From the NCBI GenBank assembly GCA_017857825.1, contig JAFMCK010000006.1:1-32288 (forward strand): a DNA stretch of 32,288 nucleotides, read 5' to 3'. Below are positions 1 to 7,000 of the stretch, in pieces (the stretch's first letter is position 1; the number at the start of each line of letters is the position of its first letter). The position numbers were made by a program, and so were the translations under genes. The notes beneath the pieces are model-generated. The model searched no databases and was not told the origin of the DNA. It saw only the letters and a program-made list of their open reading frames with translations. Origin of the DNA: Rhodospirillales bacterium. GTDB lineage: Bacteria > Pseudomonadota > Alphaproteobacteria > Rhodospirillales > Casp-alpha2.

Positions 1-432
1 GCCAGCCCGCAGCAGGACGACCCGGCCGTCCAAACGAAAGTGGTCGAGGCGAAGCCCGCACCTGTCGCCGAGCCCGCACCTGTTGCCGAGCCGGTGCGCA
101 CCGTTGCGGCTGAGCCTGCAACTCAACCTCAAGCCGCGCCGGTCGCGCCGAAGGCGACTAAACAACTGCCACCGATCACTCAGGCGCGCGAGGTTCCGGT
201 GGCCCGGGTCACGCAACCGCCGCAGTCCGGTGGTGAACGCCTTATCGGCGAACGCATCGTCGGTGAAGATCGCACTTCTGACATGGTTGCGGATGCAACC
301 CGGCAAATGGCCGACATGACGGCCGACGACGCACCTGCACCGCAATATATGAGTGCCTCCGAGCGGGCCGGAGAACTTGTTCGCTTGGTCGATGACATGG
401 AGCTGTTCGCAGCTCGCATGTTGGCGAAATGA
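1..432 (+). CDS. C-terminal part of a Pro/Ala-rich hypothetical protein (5' end outside window)
   Basis: The reading frame is open from base 1 with no stop before it, so the GTG at 40 used by the ORF track is probably internal and the gene starts upstream. The visible part begins with a low-complexity Pro/Ala/Val/Glu segment containing an 18-bp tandem duplication (PAPVAE twice, bases 55-90), as in periplasmic spacers. It ends in a more ordered, charged tail (about the last 70 residues, ending ELFAARMLAK). Its stop overlaps the next gene's ATG (ATGA), which points to one operon and coupled translation. I recognise no family. Pro-rich spacers are typical of proteins crossing the periplasm, but the N-terminus needed to prove this is missing. 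Confidence 0.7.
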   Translation, partial: ASPQQDDPAVQTKVVEAKPAPVAEPAPVAEPVRTVAAEPATQPQAAPVAPKATKQLPPITQAREVPVARVTQPPQSGGERLIGERIVGEDRTSDMVADATRQMADMTADDAPAPQYMSASERAGELVRLVDDMELFAARMLAK

Positions 433-1601
433 CGATGAGCGGCGTATCTGGTTTGCGGTCGCTAATTCGGCCTGGAAACGCGTCCGTCGCGCTCAGCATG
501 GTGGTCGTGATCTGGCTGGCGCAGCTTATGTGGCCGCAAACCGATATGCCGCAGCCGCCTCAAAAGCAGGAAGCCCAGGCGCTACCGAAGCAGGAAAAGG
601 CGGCGCCCGTTAAGGTGGTGGCCGAGCAAACGGCGCCTGTGGCACCGGTACCGGCACCGGCATCGGTTCGCCTGCCTGCACCGCCGCCCCTCAGCGCCGA
701 AAACGTCGCACCGGAGCAGGCCGCGATCCCGGCACCTGAGATGCCCGCACCCATTGAGCCCGCACCCATTGAGCTTGCGCCCGAAAAATCTGTTGAGGTC
801 GAGGTGCCGGCGCCGTTGCAGCCACGGAAAATCGAAAAGGCCGAGCCGGCCATCGCCTATCCGCCGTTACAGCCGACCGTGACGCCGGAGCGCGTTGTGC
901 CAAAGTCACCGACGCCGCCGACACCGCCGAAGCCGCAAATATTGCAGGTATCGGCAACACCTTCGCGACCGGACGTAATCCGTCGCCAGCCTGCTCAAGC
1001 AGGCGCCATTCAACCGGTCTCCATCGAACAAGCGTCGGCGGTGTCCGAGGTGGTGCGGGTTTCGGACGAAGACGTTAAATCCGGTCGCACCCGATTGCGG
1101 ATATTGGAACACGGCCAAGGTCCCGCCATCGAAATTGCATGGCCGACCGGCGCCAAGGGGGCGCGTTTGTTCTCGACGATGGCGCGGTGCTACGGCTTGA
1201 CGATTGCGATGCATACGAACGATGGCCGCCTGTATGCCGATGTCGGTCGGCAAGGCGAGGCTTGGGACCTCAATCTCGATAAGTATTCCGGCTTTATGCG
1301 TCAGGTCGGCAGTTGGCACGCGCCCGCAGAGCGCCAAGCCATTCAGAAAATACATGCGCGCCATCGTGGTTTGCGCGGCACGCCGGTCCGCTTGTTCCCG
1401 CGCCGCGTCGATGCCCGCCTTCTTGCCGGTCTCGGTCAGATGATCGGTGAAGGGTATGCCGATGTCGGATCAATCCGTGCATCCTACGTTTTGCGGGGTG
1501 AGCGGTTATTTGTCGAAAATGTATCTGTGGACGGTGCGGCTGTTTTGGGGAAAGTCGATTTGTCGCCGTCTGCAAAATGTAATTCCGGAGGAGGGATATA
1601 A
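429..1601 (+). CDS. Single-pass membrane protein with long Pro-rich periplasmic spacer (TonB-like topology), unknown function
   Basis: The 390-residue product has a short basic N-terminus, one hydrophobic helix at about residues 18-36 (SVALSMVVVIWLAQLMW), a Pro/Ala/Glu-rich spacer at about 40-200, and a folded C-terminal domain at about 210-385. That is the layout of TonB, TolA and GspB-type proteins: inner-membrane anchor, extended periplasmic arm, small terminal domain. I do not recognise the terminal domain as TonB_C. The spacer includes a perfect 15-bp tandem duplication (PAPIE twice, bases 744-773). It starts inside the preceding stop (ATGA) and its TAA overlaps the next ATG (TAATG), so it belongs to an operon with the lipoprotein and secreted genes that follow. 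The energy-transduction role is inferred from topology and the nearby ExbD-like gene only. Confidence 0.75.
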   Translation: MTMSGVSGLRSLIRPGNASVALSMVVVIWLAQLMWPQTDMPQPPQKQEAQALPKQEKAAPVKVVAEQTAPVAPVPAPASVRLPAPPPLSAENVAPEQAAIPAPEMPAPIEPAPIELAPEKSVEVEVPAPLQPRKIEKAEPAIAYPPLQPTVTPERVVPKSPTPPTPPKPQILQVSATPSRPDVIRRQPAQAGAIQPVSIEQASAVSEVVRVSDEDVKSGRTRLRILEHGQGPAIEIAWPTGAKGARLFSTMARCYGLTIAMHTNDGRLYADVGRQGEAWDLNLDKYSGFMRQVGSWHAPAERQAIQKIHARHRGLRGTPVRLFPRRVDARLLAGLGQMIGEGYADVGSIRASYVLRGERLFVENVSVDGAAVLGKVDLSPSAKCNSGGGI

Positions 1602-2362
1602 TGGACAGCCGCAGTTTTTCTTACGTGCGACGCAACCTTTGTCTCGCGATTTTAGCGATGCTGGCCGTGACGGGGTGTGCGCAGACCGAGTATCTGAACC
1701 AAGGCGAGCAATCCGCGAACCCAATGGCGCGGACCGTGCGGGCCGATCTGAAAGATGAGTTCTTCCGCGTCGCGCCGGCGTGTGTCGCGGTGTTGCCGGC
1801 GGTCTCCGTCGGCCCGTCTTCGCCGCAAATGGCAACGTTTATCGAGCGTGCCGTCGCGCGCCATCTGTCGCAAAGGGTGCCGACGGTGATCGGGCCCGAT
1901 CAGCGGCGTGACTTGGCGCGTCGATTGACGCTCGACGTTTCCAATCCCGATGACAGACATAGGTTTCTGAAAGGTGCCCGCTGCGATGCATTTATCGAGC
2001 CCCAGTTGATGGCGTCGTCCGACGACTATTTTGTCATCTGGTCGAGCCGCAGCATCGATCTGCGCTTGCGGATGTTTCAGCCGAGCCACGCGGGCGACGG
2101 CGATGAAGGAAAACTGTTGTGGATCGCCCGCCATGCGACGTCCCGCGGCGATGGCGGATTTCCGCTCGACATCGCATCGCTGAGCATCGGCGCCATCAAG
2201 GCCAGCAGCCACCAAATGGATCAGGAGATGAATTACTCGATCGTCGAAGATGCCGTCCGTCGCATGATGGTGACATTGCCCGACACGCGCGGCGGCATCG
2301 CTTACGGCGAAACGCCGACATCGACCGCATTGCAGGTCGATGCACGTGCAACCGTCAAATAA
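1601..2362 (+). CDS. Outer-membrane-type lipoprotein, possibly TolB-N/CsgG-like fold
   Basis: The 253-residue protein opens with a basic n-region and hydrophobic core ending in a lipobox (LAVTGC, Cys26), so it should be lipidated. The residue after Cys is Ala, compatible with outer-membrane sorting. The mature part has the pattern 'acidic helix, then VAVLPAVSVGP, then a long helix with RAVARHLSQRVPTVI', resembling the alternating beta/alpha start of DUF799/GNA1162 and CsgG-like lipoproteins. That assignment is tentative. A strong Shine-Dalgarno (GGAGGAGGG) sits just before the ATG, and the upstream TAA overlaps the start by one base. Two Cys in the mature domain (in APACVAV and GARCDAF) could form a disulphide. 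It likely works with the neighbouring secreted proteins. Confidence 0.75.
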   Translation: MDSRSFSYVRRNLCLAILAMLAVTGCAQTEYLNQGEQSANPMARTVRADLKDEFFRVAPACVAVLPAVSVGPSSPQMATFIERAVARHLSQRVPTVIGPDQRRDLARRLTLDVSNPDDRHRFLKGARCDAFIEPQLMASSDDYFVIWSSRSIDLRLRMFQPSHAGDGDEGKLLWIARHATSRGDGGFPLDIASLSIGAIKASSHQMDQEMNYSIVEDAVRRMMVTLPDTRGGIAYGETPTSTALQVDARATVK

Positions 2363-2389
2363 TCCAGCTACCTTGTCGAATATTTTTGA

Positions 2390-3346
2390 ATGGTGATGAA
2401 GATGTTGAAAAAATTTATCGTTGTTTTGTGCGCGGCAATCGCAGGTTTCGGCGGCGTGGCTATGGATGCGTCGGCGGGGCAGCGGGTATTGGTCGTCGGC
2501 CTCGACGGTCACGGGCACGCGGTGCCGTCTTCATCTCCGCTTTTTGACAAAGTACAAGAAAACCTTGTCCGCCGTTTGGCTGAAACCGGCGTTACGCCGT
2601 TGTTGCCGGCGGATATGGGATTGGGTCGCGCGTCGTTGCAAACGCAAGCCGGGAGCGATGCAAATCTGTTGAGCGAGATCGCTTCCGGGGGCCAAGCTTC
2701 GCCCGATGCGGTCGTCACGTATTCTATGTTCGTGCGCACATACGGGCCGGTTTTGTCGCGGCAGATCGAAAGCAGCATGCAAGGCAATGTGCTTGATGTG
2801 GTGTCGGGGGACCGTTTGGGATCCTTCGATGTCAGCTTCCCGTTCGACCGTGTCGTGCCGAAGAACTGCGGCCGCGACTGCATGCTCGAAGAAGCCGCCT
2901 CGCAAGCCGACGAAATGGCGCGCGTGTTGGGCCGTGACATTATATCGCTGCTGAAGAACGGCGGCGCTGAGCTGTCCGATGCGAAACCGGTTGCCGAGCC
3001 GCCGGTCGCCGAGCCGAAACTTGCCGAGCGGCCGGTCCCCGAGCAGACGATTAAAGAGCCAGGGTCTTCATTGGCCGCCGTGCCCACAGGCCCTTGGGTG
3101 ACATTGACTTTCGATGGCTTCACGTCCGATGAACTGGCGCTGATTTATGAATTTGTGCCGGCCTTCGAAGGGCATGTCGATCTCGGCACGCCCCGGATTG
3201 AGGGCGCGGAGACCATTCTGACGCTGTATAGCGAAAGTGAACTTGCGGCGTTGGAGACGAACTTCGTGCGCCTGCTGGAACACCTTGATCTGCCGGGTGA
3301 GGTTGTCTCTCAGGCGGGTGGCATTCGCCTGGTGCGTGCCGAATAG
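2390..3346 (+). CDS. Secreted periplasmic protein, two domains joined by a Pro/Glu-rich linker, unknown function
   Basis: The 318-residue product has a signal peptide (MLKKFIVVLCAAIAGFGG, likely cleaved near ASA-GQ). A domain at about 30-195 follows, with a CysGlyArgAspCys motif (NCGRDCM) that may be disulphide bonded. Next is a linker of repeated VAEP/LAERP units at about 200-225, then an 80-residue C-terminal domain. The C-terminal pattern (VTLTFDGFTSDELALIYEF ... IRLVRAE) fits a small beta-alpha-beta-beta-alpha-beta fold and resembles the lipoprotein at 9220-9612. The start is uncertain: ATG 2390, ATG 2396 and ATG 2402 are all in frame, and 2402 gives the most typical signal peptide. The gap to the preceding gene is only 27 bases. 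Confidence 0.7.
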   Translation: MVMKMLKKFIVVLCAAIAGFGGVAMDASAGQRVLVVGLDGHGHAVPSSSPLFDKVQENLVRRLAETGVTPLLPADMGLGRASLQTQAGSDANLLSEIASGGQASPDAVVTYSMFVRTYGPVLSRQIESSMQGNVLDVVSGDRLGSFDVSFPFDRVVPKNCGRDCMLEEAASQADEMARVLGRDIISLLKNGGAELSDAKPVAEPPVAEPKLAERPVPEQTIKEPGSSLAAVPTGPWVTLTFDGFTSDELALIYEFVPAFEGHVDLGTPRIEGAETILTLYSESELAALETNFVRLLEHLDLPGEVVSQAGGIRLVRAE

Positions 3347-3357
3347 CCGGCACGCAC
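3332..3357 (+). terminator. Stem-loop spanning the stop codon of the preceding gene
   Basis: There is a perfect 10-bp inverted repeat, GTGCGTGCCG and CGGCACGCAC, with a 6-nt loop holding the TAG stop. No T-run follows, so it is not a textbook intrinsic terminator. It could be a transcription attenuator or protect the 3' end of the upstream message. The next gene lies about 100 bases further on, the longest gap in this first gene run. Confidence 0.45.
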
Positions 3358-3454
3358 GTGGGTACGGATGCAAGTAAAATAAAAAACTTCAAAACAGTTC
3401 GGAAAAACGGCTCTAGCGCCTCCATTACCTAGGTGAACACGATGGAGAGCGCAG

Positions 3455-3913
3455 ATGTCCGAGATCAGCCAAAGCAGCACGCAGCCCGATAACGCGATGA
3501 CCGAGATCGCCTTGGCGTTGGCGATGGGCTTCTTTTCAATCATGGTTTTGACCATGGTTTCGATGGGCGCCGGTCAGGTCGCATCCGCTTCCAAAGACAT
3601 ATCCACCCCCACTCAAATCGAGGCCGAAAAAATCGAAATGGCCAACGTCGAGCCGGACACGGCAAAAACATCGACCGCGCCGACGGCACCCAGTGACGTG
3701 ATCGTTCATTATAACGGTGCATTTTTCGATGCGGAGCTCAATGCCATCGACCCATCGGCGTTCGCGCCCACCGGCAACGCGGTGCTCGCCCTGGATCCGT
3801 CGCTCAGCATGAGCGATGCGATGGCGGTGCGCGCGCGCGTCGGCGTGCCGAACCTGACCGTAACGACTTTAACCGAAAATTGGATCACCAGATTGAAAGA
3901 GGTAAAGCCATGA
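3455..3913 (+). CDS. ExbD/TolR-like single-pass membrane protein
   Basis: The 152-residue protein has one membrane helix at about 17-38 (EIALALAMGFFSIMVLTMVS), with an acidic residue, Glu17, at its cytoplasmic end. A flexible stretch follows to about 80, then a small periplasmic domain (DVIVHYNGAFFDAEL ... NAVLALDPSLSMSDAMAV ... VPNLTVTTL). Family knowledge: ExbD/TolR proteins have one helix with a critical acidic residue near its start, and a periplasmic domain with a similar strand-helix-strand ending. Here Asp would be replaced by Glu. The match is by pattern, not alignment. A good Shine-Dalgarno (GGAGAG) precedes the ATG, and the stop overlaps the transglycosylase start (ATGA). An ExbB/TolQ partner is not in the window and could lie upstream. 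Confidence 0.5.
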   Translation: MSEISQSSTQPDNAMTEIALALAMGFFSIMVLTMVSMGAGQVASASKDISTPTQIEAEKIEMANVEPDTAKTSTAPTAPSDVIVHYNGAFFDAELNAIDPSAFAPTGNAVLALDPSLSMSDAMAVRARVGVPNLTVTTLTENWITRLKEVKP

Positions 3914-4692
3914 CTGCGTTCATGCCCCGTATTGTCAGTGCAACGTTTGTATTCGCATTTGCGCTGCTCAGTCTCGACATTGCACCTGCGCAGGCGAGCA
4001 ACCGCAACGCGATCAAGGAAATGATCGTTTATGAAGCGCAGCAGATCGGCCTGAAGCCGTCGCTGGCGTTGGCCGTCGCCAAAGTGGAATCCGATTTTCA
4101 GGCGCGTGCGCTCAGCAGTGCCGGTGCGCGCGGCGTCATGCAGATCATGCCTGCGACCGCGTGGGGTGAATACCGCGTGCGGGCGAACCATCTTTGGGAT
4201 GCGCGCACCAACATCCGCATGGGCATAGACTTTCTGTCGAAGCTGATCGACCGCTATAACGGTCGCTGGGATCTGGCGTTATCGCATTATAACGGCGGCA
4301 CCATCAAAAACGGTCGACCGCACAGCTATACGCGGGGCTATGTCAGTAAGGTGCTGAAGTGGGAAAAGCGTTATGCGAACCAGCACGATGTTTGGACGGT
4401 AACCGCCGATGCGACGCCAACGCGCAAAGCGCCGCCGTCCTCCGACCTGGACGCGTTCAGCGAATACCTGGGCGGCGACTTCTATAAAAACTTCAAACGT
4501 GCGCGTGATCAGCAGATCGCTGCGGCCAAGCTGAAAGACGAGCTGCTGCGCCGTCAGGCTGGGATTAAGACCGGCATCCATGCGCGGCACAGAGCTTTTC
4601 AGCAATATGCGATGGCGCAGGCTCGGGTGGCAGTGCCGGTCACGCCTCGTCCGCTGCCGAAGCTTGGCCCCATCGTGCGGTGGAGCCGTTAA
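3910..4692 (+). CDS. Secreted SLT-family lytic transglycosylase
   Basis: This enzyme cleaves the MurNAc-GlcNAc bond of peptidoglycan in the periplasm. The 260-residue protein has a signal peptide (to about Ala29) and a compact SLT domain at about 35-150. The catalytic Glu60 sits in AKVESDF, followed by the hallmark GARGVMQIMPATA and the ALSHYNGG motif. A basic, helical C-terminal extension of about 95 residues is not part of the standard fold. I chose ATG 3910 rather than the track's 3880 because it overlaps the previous stop (ATGA), has a Shine-Dalgarno (AGAGG), and restores a clean signal peptide. Specialised transglycosylases beside envelope-machine genes usually open the cell wall for assembly, which fits this neighbourhood. 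Confidence 0.9.
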   Translation: MTAFMPRIVSATFVFAFALLSLDIAPAQASNRNAIKEMIVYEAQQIGLKPSLALAVAKVESDFQARALSSAGARGVMQIMPATAWGEYRVRANHLWDARTNIRMGIDFLSKLIDRYNGRWDLALSHYNGGTIKNGRPHSYTRGYVSKVLKWEKRYANQHDVWTVTADATPTRKAPPSSDLDAFSEYLGGDFYKNFKRARDQQIAAAKLKDELLRRQAGIKTGIHARHRAFQQYAMAQARVAVPVTPRPLPKLGPIVRWSR

Positions 4693-4728
4693 TGGCTCTG
4701 TCGCGACAATCTGTGCGCGAAAGGCGTG

Positions 4729-4773
4729 CATCTGCCGTGAGACCGTCGGGAAAACGGGTTTTCACGGCAGATG
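4729..4773 (+). terminator. Strong stem-loop after the transglycosylase gene
   Basis: A perfect 12-bp inverted repeat (CATCTGCCGTGA and TCACGGCAGATG) encloses 21 nt that can pair further (ACCGT with ACGGGT, one bulge). It lies 36 bases past the transglycosylase stop. No clear T-run follows, so it may be a Rho-assisted or processing hairpin. It also argues that this stretch is intergenic and not the beginning of the next gene. Confidence 0.5.
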
Positions 4774-4865
4774 TTGCCTGGGGTATTTTAGGTGGCTTAC
4801 GTCTTGTGCGTGTTTCCTCTAGAACTACAGTGCACAGATATTTGAATAGGGGGCGTCTTCAGCAG

Positions 4866-6461
4866 ATGAAAGATCCGATCCGCACACTTGCGCGAGGCGG
4901 CGCCGATGGTGAGGCGCTGGCGGACTTTCGCTGCCTGGCGGATGCGACGTCGGCAAGCGGCGGCCCGCGGTATCGGAATAAGGCGCATCTTTCGTGGTTG
5001 TCGGCGGTGATTGCGGGCGAACACATGTCGGCGCAAAACCGCGACGAGCCGCTTTATGCGGTGTGTCATCTCGTCTTGATGATCGATGCCGCCTGGCCGG
5101 GCGCAGAGGGAAGGTGGATGGCGTTGCTGGCCGCCGACCAACCGAGTCCCCAGCAATTCAAAGCATGGTTCGACGAGAACGTCGGGGCTGCCGGTTGGAA
5201 GAAGCCGGGCTTTGCGGTCACGCCGAAGGGAGTTTCCGGCACGGCCGGCGAAGCGCCCTGGCACATTTACTTCGGGCGCATGGTTTCCTTGGCGGCGTTG
5301 TTCGAATTTTTAATCGGCATGGAAGCGGGCGCCCACCACGCCGAGATCGAGAGCACCTTTGAGGCGCTTTGCGCGGGCGATTCTGGTGAGGCCGAAATCC
5401 GCGGCGCCAGCAATGCATTGGCAAAAATTCTCAGGTCCTATCGCCGCCGCCATTTTTCCCGCGCCGTGCATGAAGAGCGCTTCAATACGCTCTATCGGTT
5501 TTTAAGCGACAGAAGTCCGGACGGGCGTATTGTCATCGACGATCAGGCGATCTTAGCGTTTTGGCTCGAGAGCACCGGCGATGCATTCGTCAGTTATGCC
5601 GGCGCCGCCGAAGCGATGATCAAATTGTATCGCTTGTTCGCGGCCAGTGAAATCGGCGTGGCGATAGACGATGCCGCGCCGTTCGGTGCCGAGCGCGATG
5701 AATGGGATGCCAGCGAGGACGCACTCGGCGATATGCCGGGCGGCCCGTGGCGTTCGCCTTTCGAGGTGATCGATGCACCGCCCGCATCGGCGATCAAATT
5801 TTTCAAAAAAGAGGGAGAGCGCAAGCCGCTTGCAAACGTCGCGGCTTTTGGGCCCGAAGTCGAAGCGCTGCCGCTGACCGTTCTTCGGCTGGATTCCTTC
5901 GGTGCGGTGCAGTCCGCGATCAGCAACGACCTGCGGCTCTCGCGGGGCACGCTGGCCGCGCGGCTGTCTTGCGAAGGGGCGCATTCATATCAAACGCTTT
6001 ACGACACGCTGCACGGGTTGAAGCCGCATCTGGAGGCCCTGCAAAAAGCGACATTGTGGGCAATTTATTCGCATGGTCGTGTTGATGGGCATTCCGGTCG
6101 GGACGGTCGGACGGCGACCGCTGCCGGGGCCGATAACGTGATTGCGTTTCCGGGCAATGCGGCGCCGCAATTGGCCGTGCCGGACGAAGATGTTCCGTCT
6201 GAAAAGCATGCGCAGATCCTATTGGACGCCGAGCGTGCTTTTAAGGCGATGACCCGCAAAGGGTTCGATGCGGCGTCGTTGCGCGACGACGAACATGTTG
6301 CGGGGTTCTATGTCGGCGCCGGCGCGGTGCTGCAGATCGCCGATGTTCTGGAGCGCTACCTGCGGACTTTAACGCGTTACCAGCAACGTCTGGATGATAT
6401 GTTTGAACGTGATCGCGCCTTGTTCGCACAACGATTTGAGATTTTGTACGGTGAAAAATGA
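4866..6461 (+). CDS. Large soluble hypothetical protein
   Basis: The product has 531 residues from ATG 4866, with no signal peptide or membrane helix, so it is probably cytosolic. The track's start at 4680 would add 62 basic residues of low-quality sequence running through a strong hairpin and overlapping the previous gene, so I prefer ATG 4866 (MKDPIRTLARGG). The N-terminal half is mostly helical with many Trp and aromatic residues. The middle (about residues 265-330) is an acidic Gly/Pro-rich linker. The C-terminal half contains another linker before a final helical, Arg-rich segment. I recognise no family. The TGA overlaps the next ATG, so it is translationally coupled to the small protein downstream and probably partners it or the Lon-like protein. 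Confidence 0.75.
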   Translation: MKDPIRTLARGGADGEALADFRCLADATSASGGPRYRNKAHLSWLSAVIAGEHMSAQNRDEPLYAVCHLVLMIDAAWPGAEGRWMALLAADQPSPQQFKAWFDENVGAAGWKKPGFAVTPKGVSGTAGEAPWHIYFGRMVSLAALFEFLIGMEAGAHHAEIESTFEALCAGDSGEAEIRGASNALAKILRSYRRRHFSRAVHEERFNTLYRFLSDRSPDGRIVIDDQAILAFWLESTGDAFVSYAGAAEAMIKLYRLFAASEIGVAIDDAAPFGAERDEWDASEDALGDMPGGPWRSPFEVIDAPPASAIKFFKKEGERKPLANVAAFGPEVEALPLTVLRLDSFGAVQSAISNDLRLSRGTLAARLSCEGAHSYQTLYDTLHGLKPHLEALQKATLWAIYSHGRVDGHSGRDGRTATAAGADNVIAFPGNAAPQLAVPDEDVPSEKHAQILLDAERAFKAMTRKGFDAASLRDDEHVAGFYVGAGAVLQIADVLERYLRTLTRYQQRLDDMFERDRALFAQRFEILYGEK

Positions 6462-7000
6462 TGAGTGATTTTTTGAAACCCGACGACATGCAGTTGCAGG
6501 CGCTACGCGGGCAATTCGTTGACCAGGCGCTTGGCGAGGAGCTTTTTGACGATGCGCATGACGCGGCGGCGCCCCGAATTTCGCCGAGCGAGCTTTATGA
6601 CTATGCCTGCGCGCGGCGCTTGCCTGACGAACGGTTCGCCGTATCCCTGAAGGCGCATCCGCACTTGCGTAAGCTGTATCATCGGATGCTGGCCGCCAAC
6701 AGTAGCTTTGCCTTCGACGAGGCGCGCGCCGCGAGTGCGGGCGATATCGTTCGCAATGCACCGGGCTGTCGCATCCGCATGGAGAAAAGTCAGGCGGAAG
6801 ATGCACAGGTTTATGTCGTGATCGAATTTGAAGCGGACGATCCGGGTGTCTCCAGTTTGGTGATCGTGGATTCTGCCGAGCAGCCGTTCTCGTTCGATCT
6901 GCCGCCAACGCGGCGACGGATTTGCCAGCTTATCGCCGAAGAAGGGGATAAGCTTCTGCAGCTTTTGTATGACCCGAAATCCAGGCTTTATATGCGATGA
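6458..7000 (+). CDS. Small soluble protein with anti-sigma-like N-terminal helices, zinc ligands absent
   Basis: The 180-residue protein contains, at about 42-80, the pattern SPSELYDYACARRLPDERFAV followed by KAHPHLRKLYHRML. This resembles the 'eLadYalgrLp... HLaaCpeC' helices of zinc-binding anti-sigma and receptor-tail domains, but the CxxC ligands are missing. The C-terminal half is predicted beta-rich (VYVVIEFEADDPGVSSLVIVD) and ends with a helix. No signal or membrane segment is seen. The ATG overlaps the previous TGA, and its own TGA overlaps the next ATG. It may be a regulatory or adaptor subunit for the Lon-like protein. The anti-sigma resemblance is weak and inferred by eye. Confidence 0.65.
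   Translation: MMSDFLKPDDMQLQALRGQFVDQALGEELFDDAHDAAAPRISPSELYDYACARRLPDERFAVSLKAHPHLRKLYHRMLAANSSFAFDEARAASAGDIVRNAPGCRIRMEKSQAEDAQVYVVIEFEADDPGVSSLVIVDSAEQPFSFDLPPTRRRICQLIAEEGDKLLQLLYDPKSRLYMR

Noticed and set aside
744-773. 15-bp tandem repeat in the Pro-rich spacer
   Set aside because: It is a simple in-frame PAPIE duplication, common in low-complexity linkers, so it is noted with the gene and not treated as a separate element.
1652-2518. 288-residue minus-strand ORF
   Set aside because: It lies antisense to the lipoprotein gene, has Arg/His-rich shadow composition and lacks a ribosome site, while the plus-strand gene has a lipobox and strong Shine-Dalgarno.
2509-3123. 204-residue minus-strand ORF
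   Set aside because: Antisense to a secreted protein with a clear signal peptide. Composition is Ser/Thr/Pro-rich as expected from a mirrored frame.
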